DNA of 64,000 nt, taken from the NCBI RefSeq assembly GCF_000012365.1, contig NC_007650.1, forward strand, positions 2,294,001 through 2,358,000, in the 5' to 3' direction. Origin of the DNA: Burkholderia thailandensis E264 (lineage in GTDB: Bacteria > Pseudomonadota > Gammaproteobacteria > Burkholderiales > Burkholderiaceae). Position 1 is the first letter of the stretch; every line of letters starts with the position of its first letter. The translations under genes and the position numbers were made by a program. The notes under the pieces were generated by a model, which was given only the letters and a program-made list of their open reading frames with translations, was not told the DNA's origin and searched no databases. This document shows positions 35,784-44,956 of the stretch, piece by piece.

Positions 35784-36074
35784 CGCGTCGGCGGCCAGAT
35801 CGTCGGAGGAAAGTGAAAGCACGATTCGATTTTTCAGAGGCGGCGGCGCCGAGCCGCCGCCGCGACGCGAACGCCGCACGCGCGCCGTCCGTCGATGTCG
35901 AATCCTAACATTCCCGCCCCCCGGCGCCGCCCGCGCGGCGCGCGCCGCGCGGATGCCGATGCCGCCGCTGCCGCCCTCGGCGCACCCCGCCCCCGCCCCC
36001 GCCCCCGCTCATGCTCATGCTCATGCTCATGCTCATGCTCATGCTCATGCTCATGCTCATGCTCGCGCATTCGC
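35784..36074. other. Gap between DUF2126 and ATP-grasp/alpha-E genes
   Basis: A 291-base gap that contains the GCTCAT and CCCCCG repeats. On the minus strand the frames across it are open but low in complexity. No further gene is supported. Confidence 0.5.
35990..36066. repeat. Hexanucleotide microsatellite, nine GCTCAT units beside three CCCCCG units
   Basis: Nine exact GCTCAT copies fill 36007-36060, followed by one degenerate copy. Three CCCCCG copies precede them at 35990-36007. The array starts about eight bases downstream of the stop codon of the DUF2126 gene (36075) and is read on that gene's 3' side. Long exact hexamer arrays are prone to slippage and vary between strains. Confidence 0.92.
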
Positions 36075-39000
36075 TCAGCCACGCCGCAAATCCAGCGTAA
36101 ACGGAAACTCGCGGCTCGGTGCGGCCGGCTCGACCGTCATCATGCCCGGCGTATGTCCCATCGACACGAAGCGCGCGAGGCGCCGGCTCTCGGCTTCGTA
36201 TGCGTTCACCGGGAACGTGTCGTAGTTGCGGCCGCCCGGATGCGCGACGTGATACCGGCAGCCGCCGAGCGAGCGCCGCAGCCAGGTGTCGACGATATCG
36301 AACGTGAGCGGCGCGTGCACGCCGATGGTCGGATGCAGCGCCGAAGGCGGCGCCCATGCCTTGTAGCGAACGCCCGCGACGTATTCGCCGGCCGTGCCCG
36401 TCGGCTGCAGCGGCAACGCGCGGCCGTTGACGGTCACGACGTAGCGGCTGTCGTTCAGCCCGCTCACCCGGACTTCGAGCCGCTCGAGCGACGAATCGAC
36501 GTAGCGCACGGTGCCGCCGATCGCGCCCTCCTCGCCCATCACGTGCCACGGCTCGAGCGCACCGCGCAGCGCGAGCGCGACGCCGCGCGCCGCGACCTGC
36601 CCGAACAGCGGAAAGCGGAATTCGAAGTGCGGCGCGAACCATGCCGAATCGAACGCGAAGCCCGCCTCGCGCATCTCGGTCAGCACGTCGTCGAAATCCA
36701 GCCTGACGAAGGTCGGCAGCAAGAAGCGATCGTGCAGCGCGGTGCCCCAGCGCGCGAGCGGCATCGTGTACGGCGCGCGCCAGAAGCGCGCGATCAGCGC
36801 GCGCAGCAGCAGTTGCTGGACGATGCTCATTCGCGCGTGCGGCGGCATTTCGAACGCGCGCAACTCGAGCAGGCCGAGACGCCCCGTCGGCGAATCCGGC
36901 GAATAGAGCTTGTCGATGCAAAATTCGCTGCGATGCGTGTTGCCCGTCACGTCGATCAGCAGATTGCGCAGCATGCGGTCGACGAGCCACGGCGGCATGT
37001 CCTCGCCGTGGCGCAGCTTGCTGCGGCGAATCTCGGCTAACGCGACGTCGAGCTCGTAGACCTGATCGTCGCGCGCCTCGTCGACGCGCGGCGCCTGGCT
37101 CGTCGGGCCGATGAAGAGCCCCGCGAACAGATAGGATAGCGACGGATGGTTGTGCCAATACGCGATCAGGCTCGCAAGCAGATCGGGGCGGCGCAGGAAC
37201 GGGCTGTCCGCGGGCGTCGCGCCGCCGAGCACGACGTGATTGCCGCCGCCCGTGCCGACGTGCCGCCCGTCGACCATGAACTTCTCGCTCGACAGCCGCG
37301 ACCGATACGCGGCGTCGTACAGGAATTCGGTGTGCTGAACGAGCTCGTCGAAATCGTGCGCGGGATGGATGTTCACTTCGATCACGCCCGGATCGGGCGT
37401 CACTTGCAGCATCTTCAGCCGCGCGTCGCGCGGCGGCGGATAGCCTTCCAGCACGAGCTTCGCGTCGAGCGATTCGGCCGTCAGCTCGATCGCGGTCAGC
37501 AGATCGAGATAGTCTTCGAGCGCCGCGATCGGCGGCATGAACACGTAGAGCACGCCGTCGCGCGCCTCGACGCACAGCGCGGTGCGCGTGATCCACGCGG
37601 CGGACTCGAAGCGCTGCGGAAAGCGCGCGGCATCGGCCGCGCCCGCCTGCGCCGCGCCGGCCGGCTGCGCGAGCGCGTGTTCGCCGATGCGCGCCTGCAT
37701 CACGGTCCGCGCGGGCGCGGCGGCGTCGCGCGCGGCCGCGCCCGGATCGCGAGGTGCGCCGAGGCCGCCGCCAACATGGCGCGCGCGCAACGCATCCGCA
37801 TCGGGCAGCGCGTCCCGCGGCGAGAACGGATCGCGCTCGACGAGATACGGATAGTCGCCGCGGCTCACCCACGGCAGCGAATCGAGCGGCAGACGATAGC
37901 CCATCGGCGAATCGCCCGGCACCAGATACATTCGCTCGTCGCGGAAGAACCACGGGCCCGTCTCCCAGCGCGGCCCCGCGAGCGCGGGATTCGGCACGAG
38001 CGGCTTGAGCGGCAGCACGTAGCCGATCACGCTATCCAGCTGCTGCGAGAACACCTTGCGCAGGCGCGCGCGCTCGAGCTCGTCGTCGAGCCGCGCGTCG
38101 AACGGATCGACGTTCACGGGCAGCCGCCGCTCGCGCCACAGGTAGTACCAGACGTCTTCGTAGCCCGGCGTCACGTAGTCGCCCGTCACGCCGAGACGCG
38201 TCGCGAGCGCGCGGATGAAGCGCTCGGCGTCCGCGCTCGTGTACGCGGACGGCTCGCGCGCGTCGGCGAAGCGCGCGGGATCGCGCCAGACGGGCTCGCC
38301 GTCCGCGCGCCAGAATATCGACAGCGCCCAGCGCGGCAATTGCTCACCCGGATACCACTTGCCCTGGCCGAAGTGCAGGAAGCCGCCCGCGCCGTACTCG
38401 GCGCGCAGCTTCTGCACGAGCGACGTCGCGTAGCCGCGTTTCGTCGGCCCGAGCGCATCGGTGTTCCATTCGGCTCCGTCGCGCTCGTCGATCGACACGA
38501 ACGTCGGCTCGCCGCCCTGCGTGAGCCGCACGTCGCCCGCCTTCAAGTCGGCGTCGACCTGCGCGCCGAGCCGCAGCACGCGCTGCCACGCGTCATCCGT
38601 GTACGGCTTCGTCACGCGCGGCGATTCGTAGATCCGCGTCACGCGCATCTCGTGCTCGAACTCGACCTCGCATTCGTCGACGAGCCCCTCGACGGGCGCG
38701 GCGCTCGTCGGCTGCGGCGTCGCGGCGAGCGGAATGTGCCCCTCGCCCGCGAGCAGCCCCGACGTCGGATCGAGGCCGATCCAGCCCGCGCCCGGCAGAT
38801 ACACTTCGCACCACGCGTGCAGATCGGTGAAGTCGACCTCGGCGCCGCTCGGGCCGTCGAGCGACTTCACGTCGGGCGTCAGCTGAATCAGATAGCCGGA
38901 CACGAAGCGCGCGGCGAGGCCGAGATGGCGGCACAACTGAACGAGCAGCCAGCCGCTGTCGCGGCACGAGCCCGACGCGAGCGCGAGCGTCTCTTCGGGC

Positions 39001-39512
39001 GTCTGCACGCCCGGCTCGAGCCGCACGACGTAGCGGATGTCGCGCTGCAGCCGCCGGTTCAGCGCGACGAGGAAATCGACGGTGCCCGCCGGCGCGCGGT
39101 CGATCGATTCGACATACGAACGAAATGCGTCGGACGCGCTCGTCTGCGGGTCGCAGGCGAGATACGGCGCGAGCTCGCGGCGCAGCGCGTCGCCGTAGTC
39201 GAACGGAAAGGCTTGCGCGCGCTCTTCGAGGAAGAAGTCGAACGGGTTGTAGACCGACATCTCGGCGACGAGATCGATCGCGATCTCGAACGTGCGCGTG
39301 CACTCGGGAAACACGAGCCGCGCCATGTAGTTCGCGAACGGGTCCTGCTGCCAGTTGACGAAGTGCTGCGCGGGTTCGGCCGTCATCGAGTACGACAGGA
39401 TCGGCGTGCGGCAATGCGGCGCGGGCCGCAGGCGCACGATCTGCGGCCCGAGCTGGACGAGCCTGTCGTAGCGGTAGCGGGTGACGTGGTGAAGCGCGAC
39501 GTGAATGGACAT
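36075..39512 (-). CDS. Large transglutaminase-like protein with DUF2126 domain
   Basis: A 1145-residue protein. Residues 1 to about 290 are a transglutaminase-like module like its neighbours: N-terminal beta domain (HVALHHVTRYRYDRLVQLGPQ), Cys in SGSCRDSGWLLVQLCRHLG, His in DLHAWCEVYLPGAGW and Asp in GLDPTSG. The remainder is the long DUF2126 domain (for example QGGEPTFVSIDERDGAEWN, HFGQGKWYPGEQLPRWALSIFWR, GTGGGNHVVLGG and the C-terminal NVNAYEAESRR-type end). DUF2126 often occurs in this architecture and has no assigned activity; glutamine-synthetase-like relatives have been suggested for linked families. It lies in the middle of the six-gene block. Confidence 0.9.
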   Translation of the reverse strand: MSIHVALHHVTRYRYDRLVQLGPQIVRLRPAPHCRTPILSYSMTAEPAQHFVNWQQDPFANYMARLVFPECTRTFEIAIDLVAEMSVYNPFDFFLEERAQAFPFDYGDALRRELAPYLACDPQTSASDAFRSYVESIDRAPAGTVDFLVALNRRLQRDIRYVVRLEPGVQTPEETLALASGSCRDSGWLLVQLCRHLGLAARFVSGYLIQLTPDVKSLDGPSGAEVDFTDLHAWCEVYLPGAGWIGLDPTSGLLAGEGHIPLAATPQPTSAAPVEGLVDECEVEFEHEMRVTRIYESPRVTKPYTDDAWQRVLRLGAQVDADLKAGDVRLTQGGEPTFVSIDERDGAEWNTDALGPTKRGYATSLVQKLRAEYGAGGFLHFGQGKWYPGEQLPRWALSIFWRADGEPVWRDPARFADAREPSAYTSADAERFIRALATRLGVTGDYVTPGYEDVWYYLWRERRLPVNVDPFDARLDDELERARLRKVFSQQLDSVIGYVLPLKPLVPNPALAGPRWETGPWFFRDERMYLVPGDSPMGYRLPLDSLPWVSRGDYPYLVERDPFSPRDALPDADALRARHVGGGLGAPRDPGAAARDAAAPARTVMQARIGEHALAQPAGAAQAGAADAARFPQRFESAAWITRTALCVEARDGVLYVFMPPIAALEDYLDLLTAIELTAESLDAKLVLEGYPPPRDARLKMLQVTPDPGVIEVNIHPAHDFDELVQHTEFLYDAAYRSRLSSEKFMVDGRHVGTGGGNHVVLGGATPADSPFLRRPDLLASLIAYWHNHPSLSYLFAGLFIGPTSQAPRVDEARDDQVYELDVALAEIRRSKLRHGEDMPPWLVDRMLRNLLIDVTGNTHRSEFCIDKLYSPDSPTGRLGLLELRAFEMPPHARMSIVQQLLLRALIARFWRAPYTMPLARWGTALHDRFLLPTFVRLDFDDVLTEMREAGFAFDSAWFAPHFEFRFPLFGQVAARGVALALRGALEPWHVMGEEGAIGGTVRYVDSSLERLEVRVSGLNDSRYVVTVNGRALPLQPTGTAGEYVAGVRYKAWAPPSALHPTIGVHAPLTFDIVDTWLRRSLGGCRYHVAHPGGRNYDTFPVNAYEAESRRLARFVSMGHTPGMMTVEPAAPSREFPFTLDLRRG

Positions 39513-39636
39513 GGCGTGGGCCGTTCTGTGCGGTTGCGGGGACGGTCGGGATGCGACGCGCGGCGGCGCGGCGACGCGGCGGCGTCGCGAGCCGCGCGCC
39601 CCGCCGTTCGCCGCGCCGCCGCGCGCATCGCTCCCG

Positions 39637-40593
39637 TCAGACGAGCTCCGGGGTCTGGATCACGCTGATCTCGACGCCGACCGGCTTCGCGCCCGGGCCG
39701 TATACCGACATCGCGTCGCGATAGTCGAGACCCGCCGCGATGCGCACGTAGCGCTCGTCCGGACAGCGGTTCATGAACGGATCGAAGCCGACCCAGCCGA
39801 GCCCTTCGACGTATGCTTCGGCCCATGCGTGGCCCGATTGCGGTTGCGTCTCGACCGAGGCTTCCTGCATCGCGACGCTTGTCTGGCGCGATGCATCGCC
39901 CGGCGTCTCGTGCACGCCGTGCGCGCCGTGCGCGTCGTGCCGCATCTGCATCGCCTGCTGCGCGACGCCGCTTGCCTGATGAAGCGCCTGCGCGATCCGT
40001 TGCATCGCGCCGTCCGTCAGCAGATAGCCGGACACGTAGCGCGCCGGAATCTGCAGCGCCCGCGCCGCCGCGACGAACACGTGCGCATGGTCGCGGCTCG
40101 TGCCCACGCCGCTTCGCAGCGCGGTTTCCGCGTCGCGCGGCGCCGGCTGCGCGTGCGGTTCGTAGGCGACGCGGCCGTGCACCTCGGTCATCAGCCAGTG
40201 CAGCGCGTCGAGGCTCTTGTGCTCGATCGGCAGCGCATCGGCGAGCGAGCGAATCGCGTCGCCCGCGCGCGTCAGATCGGTCGTGCGCTCGTAGATCCAG
40301 GGCGGCGCATACGAGTCGACGTCGCCGAGAATGCCGGCGCGATCCTGCGTCTCGACGACGCCTGCCGCGACGATCGCGAACTCCGGCTTGCCGCGCTCGT
40401 GCCGCACGAGGTCGACGCGATTGCTGAGGCCGTCCGCGTAGGTGAGCGTCGGCTCGACGCCGTCGATCGTCACCTGCCACGCGCGCACGGTCTGGCAAGG
40501 GCCGCTTTGCGGGCGCAGCCGCAGGCGCTGCAGCACGTGCGGCGCATGTTCGTCGAATTGGAAGCGCGAGATGTGTCGGATGGCAAGGCGCAT
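39637..40593 (-). CDS. Transglutaminase-like protein with Ser in place of the catalytic Cys
   Basis: A 318-residue protein, read from the ATG at 40591-40593 with GAGG six bases upstream. The N-terminal beta domain (RLAIRHISRFQFDEHAPHVLQ) and the core helix (DHAHVFVAAARALQIPARYVSGYLL) are clear. His and Asp of the triad are present (SGHAWAEAYVEGLGW, GFDPFMN). At the nucleophile site the expected G-V-C-Q-D-H-A-H reads V-G-T-S166-R-D-H-A-H: codon AGC, Ser. A His/Met/Gln-rich insert (about residues 205-255) separates the core strands. It may be a serine enzyme, a binding-only partner or inactive. It lies nine bases after the alpha-E gene. Confidence 0.85.
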   Translation of the reverse strand: MRLAIRHISRFQFDEHAPHVLQRLRLRPQSGPCQTVRAWQVTIDGVEPTLTYADGLSNRVDLVRHERGKPEFAIVAAGVVETQDRAGILGDVDSYAPPWIYERTTDLTRAGDAIRSLADALPIEHKSLDALHWLMTEVHGRVAYEPHAQPAPRDAETALRSGVGTSRDHAHVFVAAARALQIPARYVSGYLLTDGAMQRIAQALHQASGVAQQAMQMRHDAHGAHGVHETPGDASRQTSVAMQEASVETQPQSGHAWAEAYVEGLGWVGFDPFMNRCPDERYVRIAAGLDYRDAMSVYGPGAKPVGVEISVIQTPELV

Positions 40594-40601
40594 GGCTGAC
40601 C

Positions 40602-41543
40602 TCAATCGAAGTTGTAGGCTTGGGCGATTTCGAGGCCGAGACTGTTGTTCTTGGCGATGAAATCCGTCAGAAACTCGTGCAGCCCGCTCTTGAAGACGCG
40701 TTCGACCGTGTTGTCCTCGAGCGACCGCTTGATGTTGGCGGCGGTTTCGTGACAACCGTGCGTGAGCCCGTAATCCTTCGCGAGATGCTCGAGACTCGAC
40801 ACGACGCGCCCGTAGCAATAACGCAGCGAGCGAGGCATCCGTCCGTTGAGGATCAGATAGTCGGCGATGTTCAGCGGCTTGTACTGGACGTCGTAGACCC
40901 AGCGGTACGACCGGTGCGCGGCGACGCAGCGCAGGATCGATTCCCACTGGTAGTTGTCGAGGATCGTGCCGACGTGCGACACCGACGGCAGCAGCAGGTG
41001 ATATTTGACGTCGAGAATCCGCGCGGTGTTGTCCGCGCGCTCGACGAACGCGCCGATCTGCGCGAAATCGAAGATCTCGTTGCGCAGCATCGTGCTGTAG
41101 AAGCTGCCGAGGATCAGCGCGGTCTCGCGCTTGATCTCGTCGAGGATCGCGGGCAGCGCGCTCGCGCGGATCGGCTGCGCGAGCGCCCGCTTGATCGCGA
41201 GCCACGCGCCGTTCACGCTCTCCCAAGCCTCGCGCGTGAGCGCCGTGCGCACCATCCGCGCATTCGAGCGCGCGCATTCGATGCACGACAGCACGCTCGA
41301 CGGGTTGTCGCGATCGCGCAGCAGATAATCGGCGACCGTGTCCGCCGCGTATGTTTCGTATTTCCGCCGATAGCCGTCGTCCGCGCCCGAGCTGACGAGC
41401 ACGGACGACCATTCCGCCGGCGCGTCGGACGTGCGCGTGAGCGCCATCCGCAAGCCGGCGTCGACGATGCGCGCGGTGTTTTCCGCGCGCTCGATATAGC
41501 GGTACATCCAGTAAAGACCGCTTGCTGTGCGTCCGAGAAGCAT
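40602..41543 (-). CDS. Stand-alone alpha-E domain protein
   Basis: A 313-residue all-helical protein of the alpha-E family (DUF403). Conserved blocks: the N-terminal MLLGRTASGLYWMYRYIERAENTARI, the central SFYSTMLRNEIFDFAQIGAFVERADNTARILDVKYH, and the C-terminal LTDFIAKNNSLGLEIAQ. The function is unknown. In this and many genomes it sits with an ATP-grasp ligase and a transglutaminase-like protein, with which it probably forms a complex. It lies nine bases upstream of the Ser-type transglutaminase-like gene. Confidence 0.9.
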   Translation of the reverse strand: MLLGRTASGLYWMYRYIERAENTARIVDAGLRMALTRTSDAPAEWSSVLVSSGADDGYRRKYETYAADTVADYLLRDRDNPSSVLSCIECARSNARMVRTALTREAWESVNGAWLAIKRALAQPIRASALPAILDEIKRETALILGSFYSTMLRNEIFDFAQIGAFVERADNTARILDVKYHLLLPSVSHVGTILDNYQWESILRCVAAHRSYRWVYDVQYKPLNIADYLILNGRMPRSLRYCYGRVVSSLEHLAKDYGLTHGCHETAANIKRSLEDNTVERVFKSGLHEFLTDFIAKNNSLGLEIAQAYNFD

Positions 41544-41637
41544 GTTTGCCGTCCACTCCGATCGTTGTTCGGTGCGGCGCGCGCGAACGCATCGCGCGCA
41601 TGCGCGCGTTCGCGCGAGCGCCGCCGTGCGCGTGCGC

Positions 41638-43053
41638 TCAGTCGGCGAGCACCCAGGTGTCCTTGGTGCCGCCCCCCTGACTGGAATTGACGACGAGCGA
41701 ACCCTCCTTCAGCGCGACTCTCGTGAGGCCGCCCGGCGTGATGCGAATCCGGTCCGACACGAGCACGAACGGCCGCAGATCGACGTGGCGCGGCGCGAGC
41801 CCGCGCTCGGTCAGGATCGGCGTCGTCGACAGCGCGAGCGTCGGCTGCGCGATGTAGTTCGACGGCTTCGCGCGCAGCTTCGCCGCGAACGCGTCGCGCT
41901 CGGCCTTCGACGCGGCGGGGCCGACGAGCATCCCGTAGCCGCCCGAGCCGTGCACCTCCTTCACGACGAGTTCCTCGAGATGCTCGAGCACGTACTTGAG
42001 GCTATCCGCTTCCGCGCAGCGCCAGGTCGGCACGTTCTCCAGCATCGCGCGGCGGCCGGTGTAGAACTCGACGATCTCGGGCATGTACGAGTAGATCGCC
42101 TTGTCGTCGGCGATGCCGGTGCCGGGCGCATTCGCGATCGTCACGTTGCCCGCGCGGTAGACGTCCATGATGCCGGCCACGCCCAGCACCGAATCCGGCC
42201 GGAACGTGAGCGGATCGAGGAACGCATCGTCGAGGCGGCGGTACAGCACGTCGATCGGCCGGAAGCCTTCGGTCGTGCGCATCGCGACGCGATCGCCGAT
42301 CACCTGCAGATCGCTGCCCTCGACGAGATGCACGCCCATCTGGTCGGCGAGGAACGCGTGCTCGTAGTACGCGGAGTTGTGAATGCCCGGCGTGAGCACC
42401 GCGACGGTCGGATTGTCCGCGTTGCCGCCGGGCGGGCAGACGGCCGCGAGCGACTGGCGCAGCAGTTGCGGATAAGTCTCGACGGGCCGCACCTTCACCT
42501 GCTGGAACAGCTCGGGAAAGAGCTGCATCATCGTCTCGCGGTTCTCGAGCATGTACGACACGCCGGACGGCGTGCGCGCATTGTCTTCCAGCACGTAGAA
42601 CTGATTTTCTGCGGTCCGGACGATGTCGACGCCGATGATGTGCGTGTAAACGTTACCGGGCGGCCGAAAGTCGATCATCTCCGGCAGGAACGCGTCGTTG
42701 TGCGAGATCAGGTGCTTCGGCACGATGCCCGCGCGCACGATCTCCTGGCGGTGGTAGATGTCGTCGAGGAACGCATTGAGCGCCATCACGCGCTGCTCGA
42801 TCCCCTGCGACAGCCGGTTCCATTCGCGTCCCGAAATGATTCTCGGCACGATGTCGAACGGAATCAATCGCTCGGCGGCCTCGGCGTCGCCGTACACGGC
42901 GAACGTGATGCCGGTCTTGCGGAACACACCCTCGGCGTCGTGCGCCTTCTGGGCCAGGCTCGCGGGGTCCTGTGTATCGAGCCATTGCTTCAAGCGCTCA
43001 TACGGCGCTCGTACGGTATCGCCGGGTTGCAGCATTTCGTCGAACGGCTTCAT
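41638..43053 (-). CDS. Circularly permuted ATP-grasp type 2 protein
   Basis: A 471-residue ATP-grasp protein (DUF404/DUF407, CP_ATPgrasp). I start it at the ATG at 43051-43053 because GGAG lies nine bases before it; an upstream ATG at 43068 is possible. Seen: PFDIVPRIISGREWNRLSQGIEQRVMALNAFLDDIY, RTPSGVSYMLENRETMMQLFPELF, LTPGIHNSAYYEHAFLADQMG and C-terminal SSQGGGTKDTWVLAD. ATP-grasp ligases join a carboxylate to an amine through an acylphosphate. It is the first gene of the six-gene minus-strand block, and its substrate is unknown. Confidence 0.9.
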   Translation of the reverse strand: MKPFDEMLQPGDTVRAPYERLKQWLDTQDPASLAQKAHDAEGVFRKTGITFAVYGDAEAAERLIPFDIVPRIISGREWNRLSQGIEQRVMALNAFLDDIYHRQEIVRAGIVPKHLISHNDAFLPEMIDFRPPGNVYTHIIGVDIVRTAENQFYVLEDNARTPSGVSYMLENRETMMQLFPELFQQVKVRPVETYPQLLRQSLAAVCPPGGNADNPTVAVLTPGIHNSAYYEHAFLADQMGVHLVEGSDLQVIGDRVAMRTTEGFRPIDVLYRRLDDAFLDPLTFRPDSVLGVAGIMDVYRAGNVTIANAPGTGIADDKAIYSYMPEIVEFYTGRRAMLENVPTWRCAEADSLKYVLEHLEELVVKEVHGSGGYGMLVGPAASKAERDAFAAKLRAKPSNYIAQPTLALSTTPILTERGLAPRHVDLRPFVLVSDRIRITPGGLTRVALKEGSLVVNSSQGGGTKDTWVLAD

Positions 43054-43782
43054 CGAAAAGTTCTCCATCCATCATTCACTCGGCATCCCTCCATGCCGAA
43101 CCGGCGCAATGACTAACGAGCAAAGAGCGTGCCTTGCTGGAATCCTCAGGCCTCCCGACTGATTTGGCACTTTCGCGCGGCACGCCGCACCACGACGGTG
43201 CGAAGGCCGGACGCCAGCATGTGCCGATTCGGCGCAGCCGGCATCGCCCGCGCGGCTAGCGTGGCAGATTTGCGCCGCGTCTGTCTATGCGGGCGATCAC
43301 TTCGGTATCCGATCGACTCGTCGGTCAATTCCGGATTAACTGGATAGTTATGAACAGACGAACCGGGGCACGACGGGCGCCCGAGCCGCATTCCGTGCGG
43401 CGGCGAAGGCCGCTCGTCCGATGGATCGCATATAACGCGCCGCCGAACGCGCGCATCAGGCGATGCGCAATCGCGGCCGGTCGCACGGCAGCCGGCATCG
43501 CGATAACGCACTTCCAGGAAGCAATGAGCCGATACACCGCCCCAACCCTCCTTACGCGCACGAATTGAGGACGTGCGCCGCAGACGGCGGATCGGGGAGC
43601 GGCACGCGCCCCATTGCCCGCCGCCGAATTCCGCGAATCGCCCGGCCGACGGTGACCCGCAGCTCCATTCGGATCACTGCGCGGCCATCGAATCACCCCA
43701 CTCGCGAATGCGAATCGTTTGCATTTAAGGCGAAACTGGCCGATGATGTATCCGCTCATCGCCCGATACCGGAACCTCGACC
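43054..43782. other. 730-base intergenic region between divergent genes
   Basis: It should hold the promoter of the ATP-grasp block on the minus strand and that of the nitroreductase on the plus strand. Neither -35 nor -10 boxes could be named with confidence. Open frames here have no recognisable protein, so I see no gene in it. Confidence 0.5.
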
Positions 43783-44406
43783 ATGAATGCCATCGCCTCC
43801 TCGGTGCCCGCCCGCGCCACTGTCGCCGACACCCCGCGCGGCTTGCTGGGGGACCTGCTGTCGCGCCGCTCCCGTTGGCCGCTGACCGAACCCGCGCCCG
43901 GCCCGCACGAACTCGATGCGATCTTCGATGCGGCTCTGCGCGCGCCCGATCACGGCAACCTGCGACCGTGGCGATTCGTCGTGATCCGCGGCGCGGCTCG
44001 CCACGCGTTCGGCGATCTGCTCGTCGAGCTCGCCGATGCGCGCGCGCCCGACGATCCTCCCGGTTCGCACGAGCACCGAAGAGCCAAGGCGCTCGCGGCG
44101 CCGCTCATCATCGCGCTCGGCGCGGCGTTGAACCCTACGTCGAAGGTGCCGGAGATCGAGCAGTTGCTCGCCGTCGGCGCGGCCGCGATGAACATGCTGA
44201 ACGCGATCCATCAGCTCGGCTACGGCGGCTTCTGGGCAACGGGCGTCGATTCGTACGAGCCGGCGATGCACGACACGCTCGGCTTCGGTGCCGACGAACG
44301 GCTGGTCGGCTTCCTGTTCGTCGGCACGCCGGCCACGCCCGCGAACGACACGCGGCGTCCGGATCGCGACGCGCACGTGCGCGAATGGCTCGGGCCCGCA
44401 CGCTGA
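43783..44406 (+). CDS. Nitroreductase family protein (YdjA-like)
   Basis: A 207-residue flavin-dependent nitroreductase-fold protein of the short class. RRSRWPLTEPAPGPHELDAIFDAALRAPDHGNLRPWRFVVI near residues 28-69 is the FMN-contacting start, and AVGAAAMNMLNAIHQLGYGGFWATG near residues 130-155 is the second conserved block. It ends with GFLFVGTP. It probably reduces quinones, nitro compounds or enals with NAD(P)H; the natural substrate cannot be read. It lies 64 bases upstream of a small unknown gene with which it may be co-transcribed. Confidence 0.88.
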   Translation: MNAIASSVPARATVADTPRGLLGDLLSRRSRWPLTEPAPGPHELDAIFDAALRAPDHGNLRPWRFVVIRGAARHAFGDLLVELADARAPDDPPGSHEHRRAKALAAPLIIALGAALNPTSKVPEIEQLLAVGAAAMNMLNAIHQLGYGGFWATGVDSYEPAMHDTLGFGADERLVGFLFVGTPATPANDTRRPDRDAHVREWLGPAR

Positions 44407-44470
44407 CGGCCGCGCCGACATCCATGCGCCCCGCCGATCGCGCGACGCATCGAACCCCGGAGGTTTCGCC

Positions 44471-44956
44471 ATGCATTTCCGTCAAGCCGCCCTGAGCGGC
44501 GCACCGCTCGCCGAAGCCGATGTCGAACCGCGCGACATCGACGCGGCGCGGATCGTGCTGACCGCGATTCGCCGCTGGCTGCATCCGTGCGCGGACGACG
44601 ACGCGCGATGCCGCCCGCAATCGTGGCGCGACGTGCTGGCTTCGGCCGGCTTGCGCGCCGATGGTCTCGTGCATTTCGACATGCTGATGCGCTTCCTGAC
44701 GTGCGACGCATGCCACCCGCTCGATGCGCACTGCCGCTGCGCGAGCGGGCCCGCGAGCGACGAGGCGCGGCTTCTGCAGGCGCTCGCCCATCTGCAATCG
44801 ACGCGCAGCGAAGCGGCGCTGCGCGCGCTCGCCGACTGGCTGCCGCGCTGCGCGGACAGCGGCGTGCTGAAGATCGCCCGCTGGTTCTCGATCGCGCTGC
44901 TCGACGCAGGGCTCGCGATTCGCGCGCCGGCGCAGTCCGCCGCGTACATGCACTGA
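44471..44956 (+). CDS. Unknown 161-residue protein with a Cys cluster
   Basis: I do not recognise a family. The ATG at 44471 follows AGG about six bases upstream. The protein is soluble and Ala/Leu-rich. At residues about 77-91 it has four cysteines in the pattern C-x2-C-x7-C-x-C with a His close by (TCDACHPLDAHCRCASG), which could bind a metal. The second half is helical with repeated LxxLAxxL-like spacing. It follows the nitroreductase by 64 bases on the same strand. A redox or regulatory partner of the nitroreductase is possible but unproven. Confidence 0.6.
   Translation: MHFRQAALSGAPLAEADVEPRDIDAARIVLTAIRRWLHPCADDDARCRPQSWRDVLASAGLRADGLVHFDMLMRFLTCDACHPLDAHCRCASGPASDEARLLQALAHLQSTRSEAALRALADWLPRCADSGVLKIARWFSIALLDAGLAIRAPAQSAAYMH

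Noticed and set aside
39637..41601. Longer reading of the Ser-type transglutaminase-like protein
   Set aside because: The extra part is antisense/out-of-frame over the alpha-E gene; the ATG at 40593 has a good ribosome site.
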